Assembly (NCBI RefSeq): GCF_030272615.1
Contig: NC_081406.1
Location: forward strand, 192,845,891 to 192,909,890
DNA: 64,000 bases
Direction of reading: 5' to 3'
From: Cryptomeria japonica
Taxonomy: Eukaryota; Streptophyta; Pinopsida; Cupressales; Cupressaceae
Below the pieces are notes generated by a model, which was not told the DNA's origin, searched no databases, and worked only from the letters and a program-made list of their open reading frames with translations. The position numbers and the translations under genes are program-made. Position 1 is the stretch's first letter. Each line of letters opens with the position of its first letter. This document shows, piece by piece, positions 1 through 11,819 of the stretch.

Positions 1-113
1 CTATTCATAATTTCCTGCACACCTTTAGAAAACCTTCTAAAGTGCATAAATCAGCATCAATCTACACATAATATTCTTTAGATTCATCAAATTGATGCTT
101 TCACTGAACTTAG

Positions 114-3100
114 TCAGTGAGTAGAAGATAGGCATACGACCCCTAACTTGCTTCTGAGATACTCAAAAGTGTCCTTTGGCAGTAGCTTTGTGAAGATGTC
201 TGCTAATTGCTCCTTTGAATTGATATATTCCAGCACAACTTTCTTCTCTTGAACTTCTTCTCTAAGATAATGATACTTTATAGATATATGCTTTGTCTTA
301 GAGTGCATTACTGGATTCTTTGAAATGTTAATGGCACTACTATTATCACAGAATATAGTTACTAGCTTGGTAACTTTCTCATTTATACCTTCCAATAGTT
401 GTTTGATCCATGCTATATTGGTACAATTCAATGCCGTAGCAACATATTCAGCTTCTGCTATTGACTGTGAAATACATCCTTGTTTCTTGCTAAGCCAACT
501 CACTAGTCTTTCTCCTAAAAAGAAAGCTCCACCACTTGTGCTTTTCCTGTCATCTATGTTGCCTGCCTAATCAGCATCAGTATAAACTTTTAAATCAAAA
601 TTATTCCTCTTTTCATATACTAGGCCATAATCTTGAGTGCCTCTCAGGTATCTGAAAATTCTCTTGATCCTTGTCATATGGCTTTCCTTGGGATCTATAG
701 AGAATCTTGCTACAATACCTACTGCATGTGCTATATCCGGTCTACTATGCACAACATATTGCAATTTCCCAATCATAGATCGGTAAAGTGTCTCATCAAT
801 AGATGCATATTCATCATTCTTTGATAATTTACAATTAGTAGTCATAGGAGTACTTACTGGTTTAGAATCCTCCATTCCAAATTTCTACAAGATTTCCTTT
901 ATGTACTTGGATTGAGTAATGAAAATCTCATCTTTCATTTGCAGTATCTGTAAACCTATAAAATACTTTATCTCACCGATTAGTGACATCTCAAATTCTT
1001 TGCACATTTCATTTCCAAAGTTCTTGCATAAGGAGTCATTTCCACAAAATATAATATCATCAACAAATATGGTTGAGATCACTATTCCATTGTCCTCATC
1101 TTTCTTCATTTACATATTGTTGTTTTCACTTGTCCTTAAAAAACCAATCTTGATCAAATAAGAGTGCAGTCTTTCATACCATGCTCTAGGTGCTTGCTTC
1201 AGACCATATAAGGCTTTGTTCAGTTTGCATACCTGATCTTTACTCCTGTCTTCAACAAATCCTTTAGGTTGTTCTATGTAAACTTCTTCTTCTAGTATAC
1301 CATTCAAAAATGCAGATTTAACATCCATTTGATATACCTTAAAATTTTTGAAAGCAACATATGCCAACAATATTCTTACTCCCTCAAGTCTAGCCATGGG
1401 TGCAAAGGTCTCACCATAATCTATTCCTTCTTCTTGAGCATAACCTTTGCAAACTAGTCTTTCTTTGTTGCAAATAACTTCACCTTTTTCATTTAGCTTG
1501 TTTCTAAAAATCCGCTTTGTACTGATTACATTTTTGTCCTTCGGTCTTGGGATCAGTGTCCATGTGTCATTCTTCTTGATTTGATCAATCTCTTCTGTCA
1601 TAGTATTTACGCAATCTTCACTGTTAAATGCCTCTTTCACTATTCTCAGTTCAAATTTAGAAATCAGACATGTGTTATGTCTTAGTTTGTTCCTTGTCAT
1701 CACTAGATCATCCTTGTCTCCTATAATCTGACTTGATGCATGATGTCTTTTGACATATTTGGCTAATATAGGCTCGGTAGGTTCTGTATGATCTTCTTCA
1801 TCACTCGGTAACTGGACATTATCTTCATTTGCTTCAACAGCTTTCTCGGTAGGACTTCTCGATTGAACATAAACGAATTCTTCATAATCTTCTGGTTCTT
1901 TGGAATTTCCTTCATCATTTCTTTCTGCAAATTCATCAATTTTCACATTTGCACTTTCCACTATTTTGTTAGATGATTTGATCAGACATTTAAATGCTTT
2001 ACTTCTAGAAGAATAACCAAGAAATGTTCCTTCTTCACTTTTCTGATCAAACTTTCCATTTCTGTCATCTTTGTGAACATAGCATCTACTTCCAAATATT
2101 TTAAAATAACTTACATTAGGTTTCTTGTCATACCAGATTTCATATGGTGTCTTCATAGTTCCTTTCTTCAGTTGAACTCGGTTCAGGGTATAAACTGCAG
2201 TGCTGATTGCTTCTCTCCAAAATGTTTGAGGTACCCTCTTTTCTATCATCAGGGTTCTTGCACAATCCACAATTGATATGTTTCTTCTCTCGGCTATCCC
2301 ATTTTACTGAGGTGTTCTTCGTGCAGATACTTGCCTTTTTATACCATGATCATTGCAGAATAAGTTAAATTCATCAGAAGTGAACTCTCCTCCTCTATCA
2401 GAACTAAGACATTTTAGTTGTCTTCCTGTTTCATTTTCAACTCTTGCCTTGTACCATTTAAACATTTGAAAAGCTTCTGATTTTTCTTTTAAAAACATGA
2501 CTGACATCATCCTTGAGTAATCATCCAAAAATAATATGAAATATTTAACACCATAATAACTTTGAACTTTCATAGGACCACAAAGATTAGTATGTACTGG
2601 ATCTAAAATTCCTGTGGAAGTGTAGGATTTACTTGTAAAGCTTGATCTTGTCATCTTACCCATCTGGCATCCTCGGCACATAGCATTCTCAGGTTTTTCA
2701 AGACTCGGTAGACCTCTTACTCAGTGCTTCTTACTTATTTTGATTAGATTATCAAAATTTACATGACAAAACCTTTTATGCCATAACCAAGTATCATCAA
2801 TCTTTGCATAAAGACACTTGTTCCTAGTTGAGTCAAGATGAAATGTATTACCTTTTGTTTGTGTCCCAGTAGCAGCTAACTTTCCATGTTTGTCATGAAC
2901 TTTGACAATTCCTTTCTGAAATTCTATTCGGTATCCTGTATTGTTTAGTTGTGCTATGCTCAACAAATTGTATTTCAAACCTTCAACCTAGTATACATCA
3001 TCACATTTAGCATTGTCAAGAAGTGTTATAGATCCTTTACCTTTCACTGATCATGGTGCATCATTACCAAATCTTACATAGCCTCCATCATAGTCTTCTA

Positions 3101-4301
3101 ATTTAACAAACTTGTGTTTATCACCTGTCATATGATGTGAGCATCCACTGTCTATGATCCAAGAGTCATTATTATTTATGTGAGATATTAGAGCTTTTTC
3201 TTCATACCTTTCTTCATCTGATCCATCTTTAATAGCCACATAAGCAAATTCCTCAGTATCAGTTTCATCAGATTTATCATATTTGGATTCCTCATCAACT
3301 ACTAGACATGTCTTTCTATCTCTCCTTCTGAAGTCTCGGTGTCCTCTGTATTGGTTGTCTTTCTGCCTGTTATCTCGGTATTCTCTCTTTTCACTAGATT
3401 CTTTGTCAGGGCAGTTATAAGCCATATGTCCTATTTTATCACAATTGAAACATTTTAAAGGTAGCTTCCCTTTATACTTACCTTTACCTCTCGGTAACCT
3501 TCTGGCTAATAATGCTTCAAATTCTTCTTTCTTCTTGATTTCCTCATACAGTTTGTGCACTTTTTCCATGTTCTTGCGAAATCTTTCACTTGCTCCACTG
3601 TGATCCCCTTCAGAGTACTTACTCATTCTATCATTCTAATCATCAGATTCACCAATATGAAAAGAACTGAATGTAGATTCTACTTTATTTACCAAAGACC
3701 CACTATTATCAAAATTACTTAACTCAAATGCATGTAGCTTACCAATAGTAGCATCCAAAGAAACTAGCATGTTAGGTACAGACCTCAATTCATTGATTGC
3801 AGAGACTCGAATAGCATAAGCTGGTAGAAGGGTTCTTAACAACTTACTTGTTAAGTCTTTTTCTTCAATAGTTCCACCCGCTCCTTTAATTTGATTGACA
3901 ATCTCCTTTAGTCTTGTACTGTATTGTGTTATGTTCTCACCTTCATTCATTCTCATGGATTCAAGTTGTCCTCTTAGACTATCTAATTTTGCTCTTTGAA
4001 CATGTTCATCACCTCCATACACAAATATGAGCTTAGTCCACATTGCTTTTGCATCATTACAGCCTTCTAGATCATTAAACTCTGAGTCAGTCAATGCTGA
4101 TGTTATTTCAATCATAGCTTGAATATGTTCTTGCTTTGCCTTAATCTCTTCCAAGGTCATAGGGTTGGTGCTTGGTGCAGTGTAATCATTCTCTAGATAA
4201 TATGTTGCATATTCTCCAATTCCTGATAAATGCTGCTTCATTCTTTTCTGCCATGTGGAGAAACTTGACATGTTCAGCTTCGGTGCATCCCTTTTATACA
4301 T
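114..4301 (-). pseudogene. copia gag-pol polyprotein, eight premature stops, no frameshift
   Basis: All eight open segments lie in one frame from the ATG at 4301 to a TGA at 114. In order: Gag with UBN2-type capsid (4301-3636); zinc knuckle CFNCDKIGHMAYNC and protease motif DSGCSHHMTG (3626-3051); GAG-pre-integrase with the H..H/C..C zinc site (2978-2640); integrase core with SSDRGGEF and the NGIAER region; RT with YVEQPKGF and FVDD (about 1500-1060); RNase H and the tail ADIFTKLLPKD (569-114). Premature stops begin at 3636 (TAG), 3051 (TGA), 2988 (TAG), 2721 (TGA), 2304 (TAA), 1110 (TAA), 885 (TAG) and 567 (TAG). Most are one C-to-T or G-to-A step from the family residue. The expected first catalytic Asp of integrase (HTDLCGPM in relatives) reads Asn here. 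A dead copy, but with its length preserved. Confidence 0.92.
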
Positions 4302-4352
4302 CTTCGGATCTTTGCCTCAAGTACATTTAAACTTTTTCTTCCAGAGTCCAAA

Positions 4353-4364
4353 GCTCTTATACCA
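4353..4364 (-). promoter_or_regulatory. Primer binding site of the copia element
   Basis: On the minus strand, immediately after the LTR end at 4367, the sequence TGGTATAAGAGC differs by one base from TGGTATCAGAGC. That is the site complementary to the 3' end of initiator Met tRNA used by most plant copia elements. The gag ATG follows only about 50 bases later. Confidence 0.85.
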
Positions 4365-4366
4365 AT

Positions 4367-4798
4367 TGTTAGTTCTGATACTAATTGTAAAGTGCAGATG
4401 CCAATAGCTAACAAGATGAGAGGGGGGATGAATCATTCAAACTTAAACTTCCATAAAATCAACAGATTCAACCTCGGTAACTTCTACTTCAGCAACATAA
4501 CAAAAAACTGCTAAACATGTTAACTCATAAACACATAATCATCATAACACTCATAACACTAGATTTAGCATGGAAACCCAAATAGGGAAAAACCACTGTG
4601 GGATTTCAGACCCACTAAGAAATATACTCTTCTAGAGTATGCTCAGTTAAAAGCAAATCCAGTTAAAGATTACAAACACATTGCTAGATGTGACCCGGTT
4701 AAGGGATTTCCCTTAGATCTGTTAGGATCTTCACGTTGTTAGAAGTGACCTTGTCAAAGGATTTCAAACACTCATTTAGAATGTTACCTTGCTAGAGG
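4367..4798 (-). repeat. copia 5' LTR, U5-side part (before the insertion of element A)
   Basis: This is the segment next to the PBS. It ends (minus sense) with CA at 4367 and is cut at 4798 by element A. Bases 4794-4798 (AGAGG) are one copy of A's target duplication. The flanking text rejoins smoothly with 13489 onward. Confidence 0.85.
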
Positions 4799-6433
4799 TG
4801 TGTGGGGGAAAAAGTGAAACTAAGCAAACATGCCCTAATCTCACTTTCAATCAAACATTTGTGGAATACGAAAGAGCCTAGAGGTATCACACAATTGGCT
4901 ACTTCTTTTTGTGGAAGAGAGAGCCATGGGCTACCTATTAGGATTTCTATTCCTTTGTTGTAATTGAAAGATAAAATGATGCAAGTTCAATTCCCAACCC
5001 CAAAGTGCAAGTATGAACTAATAACAAGATTGTAGAATTGAACTTAAACTATGGAAAGTTGTAAACACAAGGACAAGATAAGAATGTAAATGCGTACCCG
5101 GTGTTAAAATATGAATGAAAATGTTCAGGACGGGGGCGTGGGCACCACTGTCCTGATTCTGCCCCTGAAACTGTTGTTTTGCAACCTGAAAAGCTGTCAG
5201 AAAGTTGCTAAAAGTTGCTGTCTGACAGAGGGACCAGGGCGCCTAGCGCCCCTGTCCCAGGGACCAGGGCGCCCCATGCCCCTGTCCTGGTCTTTTTCTC
5301 TGAAACTTGGTGTGTTGTTCTGTCTCAGTCTGCTTCTTTCAGATCTGCAACTTGCAGCGTCGTCTGAATCCCAAAATCTGCACTTATATCTGAAAAGGTG
5401 TTTTGGGCGGCTATATAGGGTTTTGCCTTAGTCAAACCCCCGCTTTGGTGATTTCCACCTCCACGAATAGCCAAGTTGTATTGTAAAAGTAATGTGTGTG
5501 CAGACCTTGTGTGTGTGCAAGGTCCTAAAATGCAAGTAAGCAAACTAGAGCAACCTAGAAAGTAAAACCTAATTGCTTGTAAATGATAATGTAAATGCTC
5601 CAAATCAAGATGCAAAGAGATCTAAAGCATGAATACAAGTGATATAATGAGGCTTATGCAAAGACATGGAAACAACATGAAATCATACCCAACCCCCAAG
5701 GGAGGGGTACAAGCCAATCTTCAGTCGGTAATCCCCTATTGCTCTTCAATGTCTTCAAAGCCCTAAATGGATGAATGAAATTGATAGATGCTTGATGGAT
5801 GGATGTTGAATGTTGTTGAAGTCTTCAAAGATCTGCTCTTTCGCTGCATAGAAGGCCCTTGAAAACCAAAATTCCCGGATCCTTTCAAATGAAGAAAGAG
5901 AGCTCTTATATATGAAACCCTAGGTCTTAATTTCAACTTTTGGCCAACCTAGAGATTGAATATCCCACCAATTTCTTGGGGTTAAGCTTTATTTTATGAT
6001 TGGATCACGCTCCTAAAATTTCGGGAAAAATGTCCGGGACCATGTGCACGCCGGGCGCCATGGTCCCGACAACTTTTCACCAAATTTTCAGGGCCGTCGA
6101 ATATGATGATTTTAGAGAGAATCCCAAAGTTACAGGTGATTTTGAGATGTTTTGACCCCCGAAATCAAGCCCCCAAGTTCAAAATAAGACCTAATTAGGG
6201 TTTTTGATTAAATGATGTATTGGAGGAATAAAATGAAAGGGGCACGCTTTAATGAAAAGGGCCCAACTTTATGATATGGGAGATGATGAAATAGGACCTT
6301 AGACCTAATTAATTTAATTAATTAAGTGCTAAAGGGGAAATTCAATGCAAAATGCAAAATGCGCCAAGGCGGGTGCTAAACTAGGTGTGAAATTGTACCA
6401 CCCTAGCAAGTGCATACAATTTACGACGCTACA
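4799..6433 (-). repeat. Element A 3' LTR (1635 bp)
   Basis: This is the left copy of the LTR pair. It has a TATA-like TATATAAG (minus sense) at about 5905-5914. It also has a GC-rich block of inverted and repeated GGGACCAGGGCGCC units (5218-5293) and a perfect 9-bp-arm hairpin at 6035-6068 (CGGGACCAT...ATGGTCCCG). Open frames inside it, on either strand, are short and repeat-driven and I do not call them genes. Confidence 0.93.
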
Positions 6434-6450
6434 TTTAGCCCCCACTTTAG
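6434..6450 (-). promoter_or_regulatory. Polypurine tract of element A
   Basis: Read on the minus strand this is AAAGTGGGGGCTAAA immediately before the 3' LTR start. Element C has the nearly identical AAAGTGGGGACTAAA in the same position. Confidence 0.85.
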
Positions 6451-8253
6451 CGGTCATATGAACACTACATGCATATGCAAGCTAAAGTAAAGATTATTTG
6501 AAAAAGGATATATCCATAAGTCTGTCGAACGAAGCCCCCAACGGTATCTGCAGTACACAGTTAGGAACCGCACCCTACAAAACACACGTTAGATCACAAA
6601 ATCACCTAATGCTTACTAAGGAAGGTGATGAAAATTCGAGGGTAGCTATATGCCCCCCCCCTGTTTCGGCTTGCTAATTTTAGTGAGTTGAAACAGGGTA
6701 TCATGTTTACCACTTCAAATTGTTAAAGAATATTGATGACAAATGCTCACAAGAAGATTTGATATGAGATCAAAAACTAATGGAGAATCATTTGGTAAGA
6801 AAGAGGACTAAATCTCAATTCCAACAAAACAAAGAGTGTGAGGATTTGAGAGTTCTCTAAGACAAGATGAAGGATGTAAATGGAAACAAAATGCAAAGAG
6901 AAGAAAAGAAAGGAAAAAAGCATGAATACACACATTGGTGATCCATGAGAAGAATAGAGAGAGAGAAAACATGGACTTCTCACCCCTAGATCTTGTCTAG
7001 GTGATCCATGGGAAAAAGGACATGGAAAACTAGCCCCTAGAGTCTATCTAGGTGATCCATGTAAGATAGGAGAGTGAGAAAGTCTAGCCTTATGCCGCTA
7101 GTTCCACTCCATCTCGTGCATGTGTGTGTAAGTGAGGTTAGAAGCATCTCATAGGAGTCTATGCCCGAGTATGCTACAACCTGTATATGTATAGTACAAA
7201 AGCGTGACATCTCGCTCTAAGAGTTTGTGCTCTGATTCCGAGAATAATCACTTTGCATAAAAGAAAAATGGAGACATCTCGCTCTAAGAGTCTGTGCTTT
7301 GGTTCCGAGAATGACCCATTGCTCAAAAAGTGTAATGTTTATGTCATAAGCAAAGTAGAACAAGGATACCTACCTTCATCACAAAAGAAGATACCCCAAA
7401 AATGCAACAATGTCATAGATCCAAGCAAGAGAGTTTTGTACTCTTTAAGCAAGGATAAGATAGTTGAAAAGGGATATCTTGTAGTATGTGTAAAGGAGAT
7501 CCTTAGAGGGGAAGAGATCTTTGTACAAAAGACACCTATCCCCGAAAGGAATTGTCTTAGACAAATATAACATCTTCTAGAATAAGACAAAGAAGAGAAT
7601 AAGAATGCAATACTTCCTTCTTTTGCGAGGTGAAAGTGATTCTTAATGAAGGATGACGCTCTTTGTAACCCAATTGGGAGAGTGAATTCATTATGGATGT
7701 ATTTTACCAAGTGCAAAAGAGGTTGTAGTCAAGGACTTACACCTCTTGTAAGAGAGAATCCTTGAACAAACAACAACAAATGCATACAAGGAATAACATC
7801 AAGTAATAAAGTTCACACCATCCACGAAATAGGAAAAAGTGGATCCTTAGATAAAAATAAGGAAAGATCATTGCTTCCCAAGGATAAGGGCAATGAGAAG
7901 GACTTACACAATTTTCTAGGGAGAGATTTAAACATAAGCAAAATATACTCACATGAGTTCATGCAAGAAAGACATTAATGTATGTAAAATGCTCCTCACA
8001 AGAAGTGGGTAGGATAAGAAAGAGAATACACATCTTCTCCCCTATCTAGGAAAAGAGGATTCTAAAGAAAAGATGATCAAAATTTCCACACTATTACCCC
8101 TTAGGAACAAGAGATAACATAGAAAAATTAGGCTATTATGTTGCTTCAAAAATATGATTGCACTTGAAATTGTACCATCATGAATGACAATGAGCCCCTA
8201 GTAAATGAGCTACCAATGTCACATAATGATGAGCAACATAATAGCCATTAATG
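6451..8253 (-). other. Element A non-coding 3' region with small direct repeats
   Basis: There is no convincing coding sequence in these 1.8 kb between the ORF stop and the polypurine tract. They contain three spaced copies of GGTGATCCATG (about 6937, 7000, 7050) and a direct repeat of about 40 bp with a 67-bp period (starts 7207 and 7274; core ACATCTCGCTCTAAGAGT). Purine-rich, weakly similar text recurs in elements C (53600-54300) and D (62750-62960). This suggests a conserved untranslated region rather than random filler. Confidence 0.6.
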
Positions 8254-11200
8254 TTATTTAAAGACATGATAGATTGAATGAGGTATTTGAATATGACATG
8301 TTGAATGCTCAACTATAAATGAGATCAAAAACATGTATAAAATGATAAAAATTGAAGAAGAAAAGTCACAAGAAATCTTAGAAGAGGGATGAGTGTAATT
8401 TATTAGAGCCTTATCCCTAGAGGAAAGGACTTTATGATGAATAGGAGATAAAGATTCATAAGTGGATTTAGAAATTCGAGGGGAGTCATAAAGAGATTTG
8501 TTCATCGCCAAGATTTCCTTATGAGGGGAATGAGAGTTGATAGAAGTAAAAGATGATTTAGTTGAAGTGAGATCATCATCACTACTAAATATAGCATTCA
8601 CATTGAGAGATGGTCTTTTAGATGCTTTGGTGGGCTTAGAAAGATTATATCCAAGTCCAAATGAATATTCATGCATGTTATGTTCTAAAGGAACTTTAAT
8701 TCCTTGTTCATTTGCGCCACAAACATTTCCACTATAGCCACTCTTAGCCAAAATGTGAAAACCATGACCATAACAATTAGCCATTTCAGAGAGAAAAGGT
8801 GGTTTTTCATAAGACAAAGAATCAAATTTTTCAGAATTAGAGGTGTGAGGAGAAAAAGTTTGAGAAGCGGCCACAAAATTATTGCTCATAGGTTCAGGTA
8901 AGACTGATTGATCTCTAGTTTCTTCCTTCTTTTTAACTTTAAGCTCTCTAGGAGGAACCCTATACTCACCTACAAAGATGGGATTGAAATCAAGAGATCC
9001 CCAATCGTCTTCTGCGAGAACCTTCTCAGGATCAAAAGCCTTTTCAAGTGTAGACTCAAGTTGAGGAGAATCTTCTTCAGGAACTTCAGACTCATCCAAA
9101 GAATTTTGATTATCAGAGGGTGATGATCCATCCATAGGTATCTTGTTTAATGAGTCATCACTAGAAGAGGAAGGCTTAGAAGAACTCCCTTTGGAAGTAG
9201 ATGTTTGCAAACAAGCTTGAAAACTAGTATCACCTATCAAGGTATATGTCTTATTATTATAAATAAATTTAACTTGCCTATGCAATGTAGAGGGGACAGC
9301 TTGCATTCTGTGAATCCAAGGTCTCCCTAATAACAAGTTGTATGTTAGATTTCCTGACATAACATGGATAGGAGTAGGCAAAGTAACAGGTCCCACTGTG
9401 ATGGGTAAGGTGATAATACCTAATGAAGACTTAGCCACATTATCAAAGCCTCGAATGGGACTAGAGTCAGGCTCAATAAGGGATGTATCCACATTCATCT
9501 TATGCAATAGATTAATGCTACACACATTAAGGCCAGAACCATTATCTACCAGTGTTCGTCTTATAGCAGTGTCATTTATGATAACCACAATCATCAAGGG
9601 ATCATATTCATGTTGAATTTCACTAGTAGGCAACTCATCTTGAGTAAACACAATTTGAGCTTTAGGATTCATCACAGAGTTAACCAAAGACACTATATTA
9701 CTAGATGTATTAGGTGGAGGAACATTCAAATCTTTCAAGGCATCTTGTAACATTCCATGGTGAGCGGAAGAAGTTTGGATCAAATCCCAAAGGGATATCT
9801 TAGCAGGGGTAGCTTTAAGTTGTTCTATGAGATCATAGTCCTTACCAAGAACTTGTGAAATACGAGGAGCTTGAGGAAGAATAGGTTGGGAAGGAGGAAG
9901 TGAAGTTGGGATAACTGGAGGAGGATTAGGTTGCCTATTATTTCTTGTGTTATAGGTATGAGCAACCTCATGATAACTCTCTCTAGTTAATTGCTTAGCA
10001 TACTCATAAAGGCTCTTAGTAGAATAACCTCCTTGCACTGTAATAATAGGTTTCTTAGGAGTGCAAAAAGAATCATTAGCATAACCACCTTGAATCACTA
10101 AGATAGGCTTATTTAAAGGTTGAGAATTTTGAGAAGGACAAGCACCTTGGATAGTGAAGAGAGGTTTGTTAGGTGTTTCATTCACATGTATCAAATTAAT
10201 TGAGGATGGTTTAGAGGAATGAACAAAAGTGTTGAAAGAATTGTTGATAGTCTTCTCTTGCACTAAAATCTCATCACAGATTAAATCAATTTTAGGAGAG
10301 AGACAAGGGGTAGGCATTGATGTTCTAGTAGGAAGAGTAATACTAGGAAAGGTCATATCATCCTCTATCATCAAAGGATCTACATGGGGAATAAACTCTC
10401 TAGGAGAAGGATCAACATTACTCTCTAAAGTCTCACTTTTGAGAGGGAGATATTTGAAAGAGATGTTAACCATCTTGCTTTGAACTAGGGTATCCTTATG
10501 AGTAGAACCAAGTTGAGGAGAGGGAGATGCTTTAATTTTAGAGGGAGAATAATTGAGATTCAAGGAAGGTGAGAAACTATCAAGGGAGTCTTCAATCTTG
10601 ATTTCATCCCCTTTGGCTAGGGTTCTCTCATGGGGAAGAGAATAATCTACACCTTCTTCTAATGGTTCATCCCAAATGGTGAAGTTGTTGAAAGGAATGT
10701 TTGAAGTATTGTCAATTTCGGGAGAGGAGATAACATTGTTTATTAATTCCTCATCCTTAGGAGGGAGAGCATCAATAGATGTGTTAAACTCATCCTCTTT
10801 CCTCAAAATATGTTCAATATGATCTTTAGGGGAGAGAGAATTAAGGAAATTGCTTATTATTTCATCTTCTTTCTCTAAGGGATGTTTATGGGTAAGACAA
10901 ACTTTAGGATAAGGGTAAGCATTTATCATTAATTCATCATCTCTAGTGGGAATTTTGTTGGAAAAGGAAATGCCATCACTAGGAAATGTAGGGATAATGT
11001 CATATTCTTGCACAAAAGGATCCTCATGAAGGGAGTGTTTTTTAGGAGGAACATGAACATATTTCTCCAAAGATTCATGCTTAGGAAGGAGATCTTTGAA
11101 AGAAGTGTTCATAACCTCTTGTTGCACCAACATGCCCCCATTGAAAGGACCAACTTTAGGGGAAAATAAGTCAATGTCCATCAATGCCTTTTCACTTAGA

Positions 11201-11481
11201 GAGGCATCATGTAGGGAAGGTGAAGTAACATTAAGAAAGGTGTTTATGATATCATTCTCTTCCTCTAGGATAGCTAAATAGGAAGGGCACATTTTAGGAG
11301 AATTGTCAAGATCACTCTTAAAGTCTTCATCCTTAGAGCATGGGAGAGTCTCAAAGGGATTGGTAGCAACTCTTTTAGGAACTAAAATGTTGTTATAGAT
11401 GGGGGGAGGTTCTTTAGGAGAAGGAAAAATTGAAACAAGGGAAGCTAACCCATTATCACATCTATGAGATGAATGCATCAT
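8254..11481 (-). CDS. Element A polyprotein: repetitive N-terminus, retropepsin and G-patch-like segment (1075 aa)
   Basis: A fully open frame starting at tandem ATG codons (11481, 11478). Residues 1-500 have no capsid or zinc knuckle that I recognise. They consist of degenerate acidic/proline units of the type P-x-K-x-x-L-x-x-E-D-E-I-I-x-x-F. A proline-rich linker follows (about 510-540), then a stretch shared with the Tat Gag-Pro of element F (KISLWDLIQT, about 560). The aspartic protease has catalytic motif VDNGSGLNV (Asp 646) and C-terminal motif LLGRPWIH. After an acidic linker, about 905-945 (NEQGIK, GLGY) matches a degenerate G-patch, also found after protease in F. The C-terminus has a short hydrophobic stretch. 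The protease should process a Gag-like product. The role of the N-terminus is unknown. RT and integrase are absent. That the frame stays open while neighbouring elements are full of stops suggests recent mobilisation. Confidence 0.85.
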   Translation of the reverse strand: MMHSSHRCDNGLASLVSIFPSPKEPPPIYNNILVPKRVATNPFETLPCSKDEDFKSDLDNSPKMCPSYLAILEEENDIINTFLNVTSPSLHDASLSEKALMDIDLFSPKVGPFNGGMLVQQEVMNTSFKDLLPKHESLEKYVHVPPKKHSLHEDPFVQEYDIIPTFPSDGISFSNKIPTRDDELMINAYPYPKVCLTHKHPLEKEDEIISNFLNSLSPKDHIEHILRKEDEFNTSIDALPPKDEELINNVISSPEIDNTSNIPFNNFTIWDEPLEEGVDYSLPHERTLAKGDEIKIEDSLDSFSPSLNLNYSPSKIKASPSPQLGSTHKDTLVQSKMVNISFKYLPLKSETLESNVDPSPREFIPHVDPLMIEDDMTFPSITLPTRTSMPTPCLSPKIDLICDEILVQEKTINNSFNTFVHSSKPSSINLIHVNETPNKPLFTIQGACPSQNSQPLNKPILVIQGGYANDSFCTPKKPIITVQGGYSTKSLYEYAKQLTRESYHEVAHTYNTRNNRQPNPPPVIPTSLPPSQPILPQAPRISQVLGKDYDLIEQLKATPAKISLWDLIQTSSAHHGMLQDALKDLNVPPPNTSSNIVSLVNSVMNPKAQIVFTQDELPTSEIQHEYDPLMIVVIINDTAIRRTLVDNGSGLNVCSINLLHKMNVDTSLIEPDSSPIRGFDNVAKSSLGIITLPITVGPVTLPTPIHVMSGNLTYNLLLGRPWIHRMQAVPSTLHRQVKFIYNNKTYTLIGDTSFQACLQTSTSKGSSSKPSSSSDDSLNKIPMDGSSPSDNQNSLDESEVPEEDSPQLESTLEKAFDPEKVLAEDDWGSLDFNPIFVGEYRVPPRELKVKKKEETRDQSVLPEPMSNNFVAASQTFSPHTSNSEKFDSLSYEKPPFLSEMANCYGHGFHILAKSGYSGNVCGANEQGIKVPLEHNMHEYSFGLGYNLSKPTKASKRPSLNVNAIFSSDDDLTSTKSSFTSINSHSPHKEILAMNKSLYDSPRISKSTYESLSPIHHKVLSSRDKALINYTHPSSKISCDFSSSIFIILYMFLISFIVEHSTCHIQIPHSIYHVFK

Positions 11482-11800
11482 GACAATAATTTTCCTCTTT
11501 CAAATGATAAAACATGCAAAATAGAAGGAAATGTTTAATTTTAACCAATGCAAGCACTTAGAATGTAGATTTAGAAAATGAAATTTATGATTCAAATGAG
11601 TTCCTAAATCAGATTTGAAATTATTGATCCCAATTAAGCTATCCACAAGTTCAATTTTGAATTGAAAAATTAGCAAAAAAATTTTTGAATTTTTTTTGAA
11701 TCTTGCAAGAAATTAAAACTTGTAAGTACAAATTTGAATTTGAAATAGCATAAACACTCAAATTTGAAAACATAAATCAGAATTAGAGAAGATTGGAATT

Positions 11801-11816
11801 CACGTCAGGTTCACCA
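11801..11816 (-). promoter_or_regulatory. Primer binding site of element A
   Basis: Three bases inside the right (5') LTR boundary, the minus strand reads TGGTGAACCTGACGTG. The leading TGG pairs with a tRNA CCA end. I cannot name the tRNA with certainty. Element C carries a variant, TGGTGAACACGACTTATG, at the same place. Confidence 0.7.
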
Positions 11817-11819
11817 AAA

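Noticed and set aside
5111-5615. Open frames inside the left LTR of element A, repeated at 12039-12658
   Set aside because: They lie in LTR U3/R sequence, differ between the two LTR copies, and have no domains.
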